A program made the translations under genes and the position numbers. Shown one piece after another: positions 1 through 9,539 of a stretch of DNA of 64,000 nucleotides. The notes below the pieces were generated by a model. The model did not search any database, had not been told where the DNA came from, and saw only the letters and a list, made by a program, of their open reading frames with translations. The stretch's first letter is position 1, and every line of letters starts with the position of its first letter. This DNA comes from Alteromonas naphthalenivorans (GTDB lineage Bacteria; Pseudomonadota; Gammaproteobacteria; Enterobacterales; Alteromonadaceae): the NCBI RefSeq assembly GCF_000213655.1, contig NC_015554.1:4092001-4156000 (forward strand), given 5' to 3'.

Positions 1-306
1 CTGCCATATAGACGCATAAACAGGTACGTACTGAGTTTCTATCGCAGAATGAAAATCAACTTCTTCCCAATATTCAATTAACACGTCTGTGTCTACGTTT
101 TTGCTGTCTTTTTCGTACGCATCAACAACACTGCCGAATTTTTCTTCTAACCAGTGCACTTCTTCTGTGTACTCACCAATATGAGCTTGAAGATTGTTTA
201 CATGTTCGCTGATTACACCATTTGCAAAGGCGCTGCTTGTACCCAATGATAAGGTCACTGCTAATACTAATACCGAGGCACTTAGCTTCTTGATTGTTGT
301 TGTCAT
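1..306 (-). CDS. Secreted protein of unknown function, partial (C-terminus beyond window), Fur-box controlled
   Basis: A minus-strand reading frame opens at ATG 304-306 and stays open to base 1, so about 102 N-terminal residues are visible and the gene continues outside the window. The start looks like a Sec signal peptide: basic KK near residue 6, a hydrophobic stretch (about 10-23) and a likely cut after the AFA near residue 28. The visible mature part is acidic, helical-looking and rich in E, D and W, with no motif I recognise. A strong Fur-like site lies about 35 bp upstream, so the protein is probably made under iron limitation. I do not know its function. Confidence 0.7.
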   Translation of the reverse strand, partial: MTTTIKKLSASVLVLAVTLSLGTSSAFANGVISEHVNNLQAHIGEYTEEVHWLEEKFGSVVDAYEKDSKNVDTDVLIEYWEEVDFHSAIETQYVPVYASIWQ

Positions 307-640
307 CACTTTTCCTAGTACGCTTTTAATTATGCAAATGATACTTATTATCATTAATTAAGTAAAGGTAACTCGACGTATGATTATGACATACTTTCGC
401 ATTACCAAATTGACATTAAAGTCAGTAACTACGGTGTTTGCACCGAAAGTTGCGTTTAGCAATTCATCGTATAACCGCTATTCACTGGCTGTTTGCGACA
501 TAGTTATATTACATTTTAACGACACTATGCGATCAACTTTATTCAGACTAGGCAATCGTAAAAATCTATCTATATTTTTATGACGCTCGCTAACTTAGGC
601 ATGCTAATTGGGCTTGGACGGTAAATTTGGCGATCAAAAA
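307..640. other. Intergenic region
   Basis: Apart from the Fur box, I see no supported gene here. A 67-codon open frame on the plus strand (380-583) has no recognisable domain and is not preceded by a convincing ribosome binding site. The region is AT-rich and probably only carries the promoter of the minus-strand gene at 306. Confidence 0.5.
339..353. promoter_or_regulatory. Fur box
   Basis: The 15 bases TGATACTTATTATCA match the 7-1-7 Fur consensus TGATAATnATTATCA at all but one position. The inverted repeat extends outward (AATGATA at 337-343 against TATCATT at 349-355). It lies just upstream of the secreted-protein start at 306 and should repress that gene when iron is sufficient. Confidence 0.75.
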
Positions 641-675
641 AGGCCTGAGCATTGCGTTACATTATGCTCAAGCCT
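641..675 (-). terminator. Rho-independent terminator of the gmk-to-peroxiredoxin operon
   Basis: AGGCCTGAGCAT (641-652) pairs with ATGCTCAAGCCT (664-675) apart from one mismatch. On the minus strand the stem is followed by TTTTTT (bases 635-640 read in reverse). It lies 36 bp past the stop of the peroxiredoxin gene. Confidence 0.8.
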
Positions 676-710
676 TTCAATAGGTTTAGTGCTTAGTATT
701 GAACTTGCTG

Positions 711-1184
711 TTACAAGCTTTTTAGCATGCTCTCGGCATCACTGACTTCAAAGCGACCTGGATCTTCTACACTGATTTTTTTCACTACGCAGTCTTCAAC
801 TAACATGGCGTAACGCATTGAGCGCAAGCCACCAAAGTCGCTGGTATTCATGTCTAAACCAATTTGCTTAGTGAAATGACCGTTGCCGTCTGCCAGCATC
901 ATAATCTCTTCAGCGTTATTCGCTTTTCCCCATGCGTCCATCACGAACGCATCGTTAACCGATAAGCAAATAACCGTATCTACGCCTTTCGCTTTGATTT
1001 TATCTGCCAATGCCACATAGCCTGGTAAGTGTGCTTGAGAGCAGGTTGGCGTAAACGCGCCAGGCACTGCAAACACTACTACACGCTTGTCGTTAAAAAG
1101 CTCGGCAGTGCCGGGGTTTGTCATCTCACCATTGACTAAAAGGCTGAAATCTACCTCTGGCAAGGTGCTACCTACTTCTATCAT
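711..1184 (-). CDS. Peroxiredoxin, Prx5/hybrid-type redoxin
   Basis: This 157-residue protein is a thiol peroxidase of the Prx5/AhpE-like redoxin group, reducing H2O2 or organic peroxides in the cytoplasm. The active-site signature PGAFTPTCS puts the peroxidatic Cys at residue 48, with Thr45 in the usual position and the conserved Arg in the GGLRSMRYA segment (about 119-126). A second Cys at 73 is the likely resolving residue in an atypical 2-Cys mechanism. Length is normal for stand-alone Prx5 proteins. It is the last gene of the long minus-strand operon, 9 bp after rsmJ, and a terminator follows. The fused glutaredoxin domain seen in some homologues is absent. Confidence 0.9.
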   Translation of the reverse strand: MIEVGSTLPEVDFSLLVNGEMTNPGTAELFNDKRVVVFAVPGAFTPTCSQAHLPGYVALADKIKAKGVDTVICLSVNDAFVMDAWGKANNAEEIMMLADGNGHFTKQIGLDMNTSDFGGLRSMRYAMLVEDCVVKKISVEDPGRFEVSDAESMLKSL

Positions 1185-1193
1185 GCTGCTCTC

Positions 1194-1994
1194 CTAGGAT
1201 TTTTGACGTAAATACACATCGAATCTATGTTTTTTACTTTCTATTGCCATTGATGGATTTTTTCCTGCTAGCACTTCTGCACTATTAGGGCGTTTTACCA
1301 CTACTCTAGACGACGTTAATGCCAACGCAGGCGCGAGTAACGCGTCGGCGTCGGGGTCGTGTCCAAGCAATTGTTGAAACAATCGCATTTCCTTCTTCAC
1401 CAAGGCTGATTTCTTTTTATGCGGAAACATAGGGTCTAAGTAAATCGCATCTACGTTTTCACCATTCCAGTATTGCATTACATCGGCACTATTTCCATGT
1501 TGTAGTGCTAATCGTTCTGCAAGTTCTGGGAAGCGCTGTTGTAAACGTCGAATACCATCTTCAAGCAACGCGGCTACAATGGGTGAACGCTCTATCATAG
1601 TGACCTTGCAGCCTACGCTAACTAACACAAATGCATCTCTGCCTAAACCCGGCGTAGCATCTACTACGTGCCAAGGTGTTGCACCTTTAAGTACATCACC
1701 TTTCAACCCCACCGCTTTTACAATAGGCTCTTTTCTACCGCCGCCATGGGCTTTGCGATATAAGCTAGCCGGGGAAGCAAAATCAACTTCAACAGGCAGT
1801 GTTTTCTTTTCGCTCGCATCAGCAAGCCCAAGTACATCGTGACTGACTTGCAGATAAAATCCTTCAACGGGCTTTTCTTCAATCGCAAAACCCCAGTTTT
1901 TACTGATCGTTAGCGCGAGGGCTTTGTCGCTTTCAAAGTGGGTATCGCCTTCGGTGCTAGCAATCACAAGAGGCAAAGTATTAAGCATGGCCAT
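1194..1994 (-). CDS. rsmJ: 16S rRNA (guanine-1516-N2)-methyltransferase RsmJ
   Basis: RsmJ (formerly YhiQ) methylates N2 of G1516 in 16S rRNA using S-adenosylmethionine. The 266-residue protein has the family's SAM-binding segment (VVDATPGLGRDAFVL, mid-protein) and the catalytic-loop motif DPMFPHKKKSALVKKEM. The length matches E. coli RsmJ (about 250). The first and third codons are both Met, so the start is uncertain by two codons. The gene overlaps the end of recG by 14 bp, indicating translational coupling. Confidence 0.92.
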   Translation of the reverse strand: MAMLNTLPLVIASTEGDTHFESDKALALTISKNWGFAIEEKPVEGFYLQVSHDVLGLADASEKKTLPVEVDFASPASLYRKAHGGGRKEPIVKAVGLKGDVLKGATPWHVVDATPGLGRDAFVLVSVGCKVTMIERSPIVAALLEDGIRRLQQRFPELAERLALQHGNSADVMQYWNGENVDAIYLDPMFPHKKKSALVKKEMRLFQQLLGHDPDADALLAPALALTSSRVVVKRPNSAEVLAGKNPSMAIESKKHRFDVYLRQKS

Positions 1995-4053
1995 ATTGCT
2001 CCTTGTGCCCTATCCAGCGGTTGATAATGGCTTGTGCATGGGAAGGATATTGCTCCCATAAGGTATAGGCAATTTCTTGTACTTTGGGAATAAGCGCGGC
2101 GTCTCGCACTAAGTCGGCAATTTTAAGTTCCGCCATACCGGTTTGACGAGTACCCATAAATTCTCCTGGCCCACGAATTTCTAAGTCTCGTTGGGCAATA
2201 TAAAACCCATCGTTAGATTCTCGCAGCACAGTTAATCGCTGAGTAGCCGTTTTAGACAAAGGGCTTTGGTACATAAGTACGCATTGGCTTTCTACCGCCC
2301 CACGCCCTACTCGCCCGCGAAGTTGGTGTAGCTGAGCTAAACCTAATCGTTCGGGGTTTTCAATAATCATAATACTGGCATTGGGTACATCTACCCCAAC
2401 CTCAATAACGGTTGTAGCCACCAGTAAATCGAGCTCACCGGCTTTAAAATCAGCCATTACTTGTAGTTTTTCAGCTGGCTTTAGGCGCCCGTGCACTAAA
2501 CCTACGTTAAGTTCAGGTAGTGCTGTGCGAAGGATAACCGCAGCATCTTCAGCGGCTTGGCATTCCAACACTTCCGATTCATCAATAAGGGTACAAACCC
2601 AATAGGCTTGCCTACCGTTTTCTTTGCAGGCTGTGCGAACACGCTCAATAACATCCCCTCGCCTGCTATCCGGCAATACCACTGTGGTCACAGGGGTTCT
2701 TCCCGGAGGTAATTCATCGATTACTGAGGTATCTAGGTCGGCATAGGCAGTCATGGCCAGCGTTCGAGGTATAGGGGTGGCCGTCATAATTAACTGGTGC
2801 GGGTATCGCCCCTGCTGTTCGCCTTTATCTCGAAGCGCAAGGCGTTGATGTACACCAAATCTGTGCTGCTCATCCACAATCACTAACGCGAGTTGTTGGT
2901 AGTTTACGCTTTCTTGAAAAATCGCGTGGGTGCCCACCAACATTTGTACATCGCCACTTTCAAGCCGCGCTAACACTTCGGTGCGGGCTTTTCCTTTAAG
3001 CTTACCGGCTAGCCACCCTATTTCTATCCCCAACGGTGCGAACCATTCTCTAAAATTATTCGCATGTTGTTCGGCAAGTAATTCGGTGGGTGCCATAAGC
3101 GCAACCTGATGCCCAGCCCCAATAGCAGATAGCGCTGCAAGGGCGGCCACTAAGGTTTTCCCTGAGCCTACATCACCCTGTACTAAGCGCATCATGGGCC
3201 TGGGGTGTTGCATATCTTGCTGAATATCGGCTACTACCCGCTGCTGTGCCCCTGTGGGAGAAAACGGTAATTGGGCCAACATTTTTTCAATAAGAGGCTT
3301 GTCGACCTTAATGCTAATGCCTGGCTGCGCATCTGAAAGCTTACGTACTTTTAATACACTTAAATGGTGTGACAAAAGCTCTTCTAAAATTAATCGATAC
3401 TGAGCAGGATGAAGCCCTTCTTCCATTTCATGCACATCGGTATCGGGGGCTGGCCGATGTACCGCATGCAATGCTTCGTTTAGGCTTATCTGGTCGCTGT
3501 ACATACCTTCAGGCAGTAAGTCGGCCAGTGCGCCTTTATCTAACATTTTAAGCGCTTGGTCGGTTAAGTTTCGCAGGGTGAGTTGCTTTACCCCTTCGGT
3601 AGTGGGGTAAACAGGTGTTAAGGATTCTGCTTCTAGCGGTGCATCTTCATCAATTAATTTGAATTCGGGATGCATCATTTCAATGCCCCACTTGCCAGTG
3701 CGAACCTCACCAAAACATCGTATTAGATTGCCCGGTGTCATCATCGTGCGCTGCACTGCGCCAAAGTGAAAAAAGCGTAAAGTAATAGTGCCTGTACCAT
3801 CGCTTAGCTTCACCACTAACATGCGTTTTTTGCCGTATTGGATGTCGGCGCTTTTCACTTCGCCCTGCACACTAACATGAGTAAACGGACGGCACTCTGC
3901 CACACTGTAAACCCGTGTTCTGTCTTCATAACGCAGCGGCAAGTGAAACAGCACGTCTTGTAAGGTAAATAAGCCAATTTTAGCCAGCTTTTCGGCCACT
4001 TTAGCGCCTACCCCTTTTAGGGCGGTGATGGGCGTGGTGGCAAGAGTTTGCAT
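1981..4053 (-). CDS. recG: ATP-dependent DNA helicase RecG
   Basis: RecG is a monomeric double-strand DNA translocase that regresses stalled replication forks and processes R-loops and recombination intermediates. At 690 residues it is full length. It has an N-terminal wedge/OB domain (about 1-160), Walker A GDVGSGKT, the DEQH box within VDEQHRFG, TATPIPRT (motif III) and QLRGRVGRG (motif VI), and a C-terminal segment rich in aromatic residues. It follows trmH by about 145 bp and overlaps rsmJ downstream. The gmk-rpoZ-spoT-trmH-recG order matches that in enteric bacteria. Confidence 0.97.
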   Translation of the reverse strand: MQTLATTPITALKGVGAKVAEKLAKIGLFTLQDVLFHLPLRYEDRTRVYSVAECRPFTHVSVQGEVKSADIQYGKKRMLVVKLSDGTGTITLRFFHFGAVQRTMMTPGNLIRCFGEVRTGKWGIEMMHPEFKLIDEDAPLEAESLTPVYPTTEGVKQLTLRNLTDQALKMLDKGALADLLPEGMYSDQISLNEALHAVHRPAPDTDVHEMEEGLHPAQYRLILEELLSHHLSVLKVRKLSDAQPGISIKVDKPLIEKMLAQLPFSPTGAQQRVVADIQQDMQHPRPMMRLVQGDVGSGKTLVAALAALSAIGAGHQVALMAPTELLAEQHANNFREWFAPLGIEIGWLAGKLKGKARTEVLARLESGDVQMLVGTHAIFQESVNYQQLALVIVDEQHRFGVHQRLALRDKGEQQGRYPHQLIMTATPIPRTLAMTAYADLDTSVIDELPPGRTPVTTVVLPDSRRGDVIERVRTACKENGRQAYWVCTLIDESEVLECQAAEDAAVILRTALPELNVGLVHGRLKPAEKLQVMADFKAGELDLLVATTVIEVGVDVPNASIMIIENPERLGLAQLHQLRGRVGRGAVESQCVLMYQSPLSKTATQRLTVLRESNDGFYIAQRDLEIRGPGEFMGTRQTGMAELKIADLVRDAALIPKVQEIAYTLWEQYPSHAQAIINRWIGHKEQYGHA

Positions 4054-4198
4054 TTGACCGACATTCCTTAAAACAAGCGTATGATTTCATTAGGGTAATG
4101 AAAGCAATCATTTATTAGAAACGAAGTGTAATAGATTGCGAGAAGCTTGGCGAGTACGGTTTAAGGCCAGTATGACAGGTACTATAAGTATGAGCAGG

Positions 4199-4930
4199 CT
4201 AGGCGCGCGTAGACACTGCCTCGTCATTGTCAGATAGGGCGTGTAACGCTTCAGGCGTTAGCTGCATTTGCTTCCACCAACTTGCTGGTGCATCAATGCG
4301 GCCAATGTCGTCAATCGCAGGATATGGAACCCCTTTCGTCTTACTTAGAGCGCACAGTCTGGGGTAACCTCTTTCGAACAAGAGTTTTTGGCATTCTTCT
4401 TCGGGTAAGTGTTCAACATCGTACATGCCGGCTAGTTCCCGCTGACGCTGTGCTTCATAAAGCACTAACGCTGCCGCAACCGACACATTCAACGACTGCA
4501 CCATGCCCGCCATAGGAATGATGATATCTTGATCGGCCATAGCAATGGCTTCATCGGTAGCGCCGTAGCGTTCTTGACCAAAAATAATCGCGGTAGGTTT
4601 GGTGTAATCCACCTCACGAAAGCCCACGGCAGTATCAGACAAATGAGTGACTAACACTTGCATACCCTGCTGCTTCAGTGCGCCTATAGCGTTTCCTAAA
4701 CTGTCGTGATTAGTTTGGCGAACCCATTGCTGGCTGCCCATGGCGGTGTCGCCACGAAACTGATATTTCTCTTCCCACACGGTATGCACGCGGTGAATGC
4801 CAATGGCATCACAAGTACGGACTACCGCCGATACATTGTGGGGTTTGTGTACATTTTCGAGGCAAACCGTAAGGTCAGTTTGCCTTTTTGCCAACGCACT
4901 TCGAATGCGAAGGTAGCGCTCTGGCGACAT
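4199..4930 (-). CDS. trmH: tRNA (guanosine-18-2'-O)-methyltransferase TrmH
   Basis: TrmH is a SPOUT-class methyltransferase that 2'-O-methylates G18 in the tRNA D-loop. The three SPOUT motifs are visible: NVSAVVRTCDAIGI (with the catalytic-type Arg), IFGQERYGATDEAI and IPMAGMVQSLNVSVAAALVLYEA, the last forming the trefoil knot and SAM pocket. Length (243) is close to E. coli TrmH (229). It lies 3 bp after ridA in the same operon. Confidence 0.93.
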   Translation of the reverse strand: MSPERYLRIRSALAKRQTDLTVCLENVHKPHNVSAVVRTCDAIGIHRVHTVWEEKYQFRGDTAMGSQQWVRQTNHDSLGNAIGALKQQGMQVLVTHLSDTAVGFREVDYTKPTAIIFGQERYGATDEAIAMADQDIIIPMAGMVQSLNVSVAAALVLYEAQRQRELAGMYDVEHLPEEECQKLLFERGYPRLCALSKTKGVPYPAIDDIGRIDAPASWWKQMQLTPEALHALSDNDEAVSTRA

Positions 4931-4933
4931 GGC

Positions 4934-5320
4934 TTACTCCGGCAATTCCATCACGCCGTCGATTTCAATTTGTGCGCCTTTAGGCAATGCAGACACTTGC
5001 ACTGCAGCACGGGCTGGATATGGTTTGGTAAAGTAACGGCTCATAATTTCATTTACCGTCGCAAAGTGACTTAAATCGATAAGAAAGATGTTCACTTTTA
5101 CCAAGTCGTTGGTGGTGCCACCCGCGGCATCACACACCGCTTTTAAGTTTTCAAAAACCTGTACCGCTTGTTCAGCAAAGTCTTCTGAAACCATTTCCAT
5201 GGTCTCTGCCACTAAAGGAATTTGGCCTGAAAGATATACTGTTGTGCCAGCCTTAACGGCTTGACTGTAAGTACCAATAGCGGCAGGTGCCTTATCGGTC
5301 TGAATAATAGACTTAGACAT
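4934..5320 (-). CDS. ridA: RidA family reactive intermediate/imine deaminase
   Basis: RidA proteins hydrolyse reactive enamine/imine intermediates such as 2-aminoacrylate, protecting PLP enzymes. The 128-residue protein has the family landmarks: N-terminal [18 protein letters not shown], and the C-terminal segment with the substrate-binding Arg ([20 protein letters not shown]). It lies between spoT and trmH, a placement seen in many gammaproteobacteria. Confidence 0.93.
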   Translation of the reverse strand: MSKSIIQTDKAPAAIGTYSQAVKAGTTVYLSGQIPLVAETMEMVSEDFAEQAVQVFENLKAVCDAAGGTTNDLVKVNIFLIDLSHFATVNEIMSRYFTKPYPARAAVQVSALPKGAQIEIDGVMELPE

Positions 5321-5346
5321 AATGGATCCTAAAAATTTTTAAAAAG

Positions 5347-7455
5347 TTAGTGTCTGGACTGACTATGACGTGACACTTTCTGAACCTCTGGCATGGTGCG
5401 GATTTTTTTCATCACTCTTGCCAAATGTACGCGATTTTGCGTGGTAATTTCGATGTCGATAAAGTAGATATTACTCTCTTTTTCTTCTGTTTGCAGTCCA
5501 ATAATATTGGAATCGCAACCAGAAATTGTGTTCGTTAGGGTAGCAAGGGTTCCCTGATGATTAAACAGTTCAATTCGCAGCGAGGCTTTAAATTCACCTT
5601 GAGGTTCATCGTCCCAACGCATTGGTAATACGCGCTGAGGCTCTTCTTTTGAAAGCTTGCGAATGTTGTTGCAACCAATTTGGTGAATCGTCATACCACG
5701 GCCAGGGCTTAATACCGCCACAATTTCATCGTCAGGGATAGGGTGACAACAACGGGCATAATGCACCAATAATCCTTCGGTACCGCGGATAGCCACGTTA
5801 CCTTTTTTCTCTGGTAAATCTGTGTTCTCACCTAACAATCGGCGGGCAACAATAGCGCTTAGCTCGTTACCTAAGCCTATATCTATAAGTAAAGAATCAA
5901 AGTCGTCATGCTTAGTTTCAGCCACTACCCGTTCAATATCGGCCTCTGGAATATCGTCCAGCTTCACTTCACCTAATGCATGGCGCAGTAAGCGGTTACC
6001 CATGTTCACAGCTTCTTGCGAATGCTGTTTACGCAAATATTGGCGAATGCGGGTGCGTGCGCGAGCACTTACTACGAAGTTCAGCCAATTAGCATTGGGC
6101 TTAGCTTTAGGTGAGGTAATAATCTCTACGGTTTGGCCATTTTGTAGTGGCTTACTTAAGCTGTAGTTTCTACGCTCTACTCGAACACCAACGCAGGTGT
6201 TACCAATATCTGAATGCACCGCGTAGGCGAAGTCTACAGCCGTAGCGCCCATGGGCAGCTCAATAATGCGGCCATCTGGGGTAAACACGTATATTTCTTC
6301 TGGGAATAAATCGGTTTTAACCGATTCAATAAATTCGAAGGATGAACTGGCTGATTGTTGAAGCTCAAGTAACGACTGCATCCACTTACGCGCTCTTAGT
6401 TGCGCAGTAGTGCCGTTGTCGCCAGGCTCTTTATAAAGCCAATGCGCGGCAACCCCTTTATCAGCCATTTGATCCATTTCTTGGGTACGAATTTGTATTT
6501 CTACTGGAATACCATGGGGACCAATAAGCGAGGTGTGCAATGACTGGTAGCCATTGGTACGGGGAATAGCAATGTAATCTTTAAAACGGTTTTCAATAGG
6601 CTTATACAAGCTATGCATGGCGCCTAACGAGCGGTAACAATTATCGACTGAGTCAACCACAATACGAAACGCGTAAATGTCCATCACTTCGTTGAACATG
6701 AGTTCTTTATTACGCATTTTACGATAAATAGAGTACAGGTGTTTTTCGCGGCCCAGTACGTCCGACTCAATTTTATAAGCCGTTAAGCGAGTGCTAAGTT
6801 CTTCACGAATATTTTCAATAATTTCTTTACGGTTACCGCGTGCTTGGCGAACCGCTGATTTCAGTGCGCGATGGCGCATAGGGTACATGGCAAGAAAACC
6901 TAAGTCTTCTAGCTCATTTTTAATATCGTGAATACCTAAACGATGGGCAATAGGTGCATAAATTTCAAGGGTTTCAAGAGCAATGCGACGGCGTTTGTCA
7001 GGGCGAAGCGAACCGAGTGTACGCATATTGTGGGTACGGTCAGCTAGCTTAATCAGAATAACCCGGATGTCTTGCACCATGGCCATCATCATTTTACGGA
7101 AGTTTTCAGCCTGTGCTTCTTGCTTACTGCTAAAAGCAATTTTATCTAGCTTACTTACCCCTTCCACCAGCTCAGCAACGGTTTCACCGAAAGCTTCAGC
7201 AAGATCTTCTTGGCTGTAAGGGGTGTCTTCAATCACGTCGTGTAGCAAAGCTGCCATGAGAGTTTCATGGTCTAAATGCATGTCGGCAAGAATACTGGCA
7301 ACAGCAACAGGGTGCGTAATATAAGGGTCGCCACTTGAGCGCATTTGGCCATCGTGAGCTTCTTGAGCCAACACAAATGCCTCTTGTACCAGCTGAACTC
7401 GGTCAGAGGGTAAGTACTTTATTACTTTCTGTTTTAAGCCTTCAAACAAATACAC
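5347..7455 (-). CDS. spoT: Bifunctional (p)ppGpp synthetase/hydrolase SpoT
   Basis: SpoT makes and degrades the alarmone (p)ppGpp in response to starvation. The 702-residue protein has the full long-RSH layout: HD hydrolase domain with intact HDVIEDT (HD at residues 72-73), synthetase domain with TNGYQSLHTSLIGPHG, a TGS domain (VFTPDGRIIELPMGATAVDFAYA), the ZFD/CC segment with VHYARCCHPIPDD, and a C-terminal ACT domain. The intact hydrolase HD pair identifies it as SpoT and not RelA. It follows rpoZ after a 140-bp gap that contains a strong hairpin. Confidence 0.97.
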   Translation of the reverse strand: MYLFEGLKQKVIKYLPSDRVQLVQEAFVLAQEAHDGQMRSSGDPYITHPVAVASILADMHLDHETLMAALLHDVIEDTPYSQEDLAEAFGETVAELVEGVSKLDKIAFSSKQEAQAENFRKMMMAMVQDIRVILIKLADRTHNMRTLGSLRPDKRRRIALETLEIYAPIAHRLGIHDIKNELEDLGFLAMYPMRHRALKSAVRQARGNRKEIIENIREELSTRLTAYKIESDVLGREKHLYSIYRKMRNKELMFNEVMDIYAFRIVVDSVDNCYRSLGAMHSLYKPIENRFKDYIAIPRTNGYQSLHTSLIGPHGIPVEIQIRTQEMDQMADKGVAAHWLYKEPGDNGTTAQLRARKWMQSLLELQQSASSSFEFIESVKTDLFPEEIYVFTPDGRIIELPMGATAVDFAYAVHSDIGNTCVGVRVERRNYSLSKPLQNGQTVEIITSPKAKPNANWLNFVVSARARTRIRQYLRKQHSQEAVNMGNRLLRHALGEVKLDDIPEADIERVVAETKHDDFDSLLIDIGLGNELSAIVARRLLGENTDLPEKKGNVAIRGTEGLLVHYARCCHPIPDDEIVAVLSPGRGMTIHQIGCNNIRKLSKEEPQRVLPMRWDDEPQGEFKASLRIELFNHQGTLATLTNTISGCDSNIIGLQTEEKESNIYFIDIEITTQNRVHLARVMKKIRTMPEVQKVSRHSQSRH

Positions 7456-7533
7456 GGACTAGTGCGACTCCTGATTAACGTTACAACCTTTAGAATACGT
7501 AGAATTGAGCCTTTAGCCAATACCCAAAAAGCA

Positions 7534-7567
7534 AAGCGCCAGTGCTTTTTTCAAAGCACTGGCGCTT
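7534..7567 (-). terminator. Perfect 15-bp stem-loop between rpoZ and spoT
   Basis: AAGCGCCAGTGCTTT (7534-7548) is perfectly complementary to 7553-7567 around a 4-base loop. On the minus strand it follows the rpoZ stop by about 30 bp and is trailed by TTTGCTTTTT. This may be a leaky terminator or an RNA-processing site that sets the ratio of gmk-rpoZ to spoT expression. Confidence 0.6.
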
Positions 7568-7597
7568 AAACATACAATAGTTACCTATACGACGTAA

Positions 7598-7870
7598 CTA
7601 TTGATCAGAAAGAATGTTAGCAACTGATGAAAATTCAGCGTGTTCTTGTTGTTCTTGATCACGCAAATCGTCTTGTTCAAGTGTGCTAGCAGTTACCAAA
7701 CCTTGTTCGATTTCACGAAGTGCAGTTACGGTAGGCTTATCGTTTTGCACATCAACCATTGGAGTTTTACCTTCGGTGGCAATTTGGCGTGCACGACGAG
7801 CCGCTACTAAAACTAAATCAAAGCGGTTACCAATTTTATCTACGGCATCTTCAACTGTTACGCGGGCCAT
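7598..7870 (-). CDS. rpoZ: RNA polymerase omega subunit
   Basis: Omega assists folding of beta-prime and forms part of a ppGpp binding site on RNA polymerase. The 90-residue protein begins [20 protein letters not shown] and contains the conserved ARRARQI segment and the TALREI segment. Its length equals that of E. coli omega. It lies between gmk and spoT, as in E. coli. Confidence 0.97.
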   Translation of the reverse strand: MARVTVEDAVDKIGNRFDLVLVAARRARQIATEGKTPMVDVQNDKPTVTALREIEQGLVTASTLEQDDLRDQEQQEHAEFSSVANILSDQ

Positions 7871-7981
7871 GTATTTCTCCGAAAATTAGGTTGATCAAGT
7901 AATTCAAAAAACGGCCGCGCAGTATACACTCTTGTACTGCGCGATCCTAGCGGTTTGTGCGAATTTAAATCAATATAAATA

Positions 7982-8641
<660 letters not shown>

Positions 8642-8834
8642 TTAAAATATGGTGATTTCGTGGAGCAATGATAGCATATTGAACCGTTAAGCCGTAGTAG
8701 CAATCGTTTCGAACACATACTCACATTGCCTACGCGTGTACCTTTAACAAAGCAATGCATTTACAGTTAGCTTAAATTCGGCGCTGTTTTAGGGAAAGAC
8801 AAAAAGTACGACACATAAACATGGAGCAACAACT

Positions 8835-9491
8835 TTGCCTTACGTTGAACACAACCCCAGCTCTACGCCAAATGCCTGTGTGATTTGGCTTCATGGTTTA
8901 GGCGACTCGGGTCATGGCTTTGCGCCTATCGTCCCTGAGTTAAAGCTACCCGATAGTATGTCGGTAAAATTTATTTTTCCTCATGCTCCAGAGCGCCCCG
9001 TTACCATTAATGGTGGTATGCGGATGCGTGCTTGGTATGACATAAAGTCACTCGATTTTAATAGCCGTGCAGACTTAAGTGGTGTGCTTGAGTCCGCCGC
9101 TCATGTAGAAACACTTATCCAAGAGCAAGTCGACAAAGGCATTCCTACCGATAGGATTGTATTAGCAGGCTTCTCACAAGGGGGGGTTATTGCACTTCAC
9201 CTTGCGCCTCGCTTTAAGCATAAGTTGGCTGGTGTTATGGCACTTTCCACTTATATGTGTGAACCAAGTTTGTTGGCACAAGAAGCTACCGACGTAAATC
9301 GAGACATTCCCATCATGATGGCTCATGGCGAACAAGATGAAGTGGTGCCTATTTTTATGGGTAACGCGGCTTATAAAACGTTAACTGAGAATGGTTTTAA
9401 TGCCACTTGGCAAACCTATACCATGCAGCACAACGTCTGTATGCAAGAAATAAGTGATATTTCAGCGTGGCTTAAAAAAGTTCTAGGCTGA
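8835..9491 (+). CDS. Carboxylesterase/lysophospholipase-like alpha/beta hydrolase
   Basis: This 218-residue cytoplasmic alpha/beta hydrolase of the EstB/acyl-protein thioesterase group cleaves short-chain esters or lysophospholipids. The oxyanion segment is LHGLGDSGHG (19-28). The nucleophile elbow GFSQGG gives Ser114, with Asp168 (HGEQD) and His199 (MQHNV) completing a plausible triad. The start is TTG, because GGAG at 8823-8826 is 8 bases upstream while the ATG at 8821 is in another frame. It is transcribed divergently from gmk. The natural substrate cannot be told from sequence. Confidence 0.9.
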   Translation: MPYVEHNPSSTPNACVIWLHGLGDSGHGFAPIVPELKLPDSMSVKFIFPHAPERPVTINGGMRMRAWYDIKSLDFNSRADLSGVLESAAHVETLIQEQVDKGIPTDRIVLAGFSQGGVIALHLAPRFKHKLAGVMALSTYMCEPSLLAQEATDVNRDIPIMMAHGEQDEVVPIFMGNAAYKTLTENGFNATWQTYTMQHNVCMQEISDISAWLKKVLG

Positions 9492-9539
9492 TATCGTATT
9501 GCAAGCCCAGTCTGCGTTTAAAAAAGCAAGGCTGGGCAT

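Noticed and set aside
380..583. 67-codon open frame on the plus strand
   Set aside because: It has no domain, no convincing ribosome binding site and lies in an AT-rich promoter gap.
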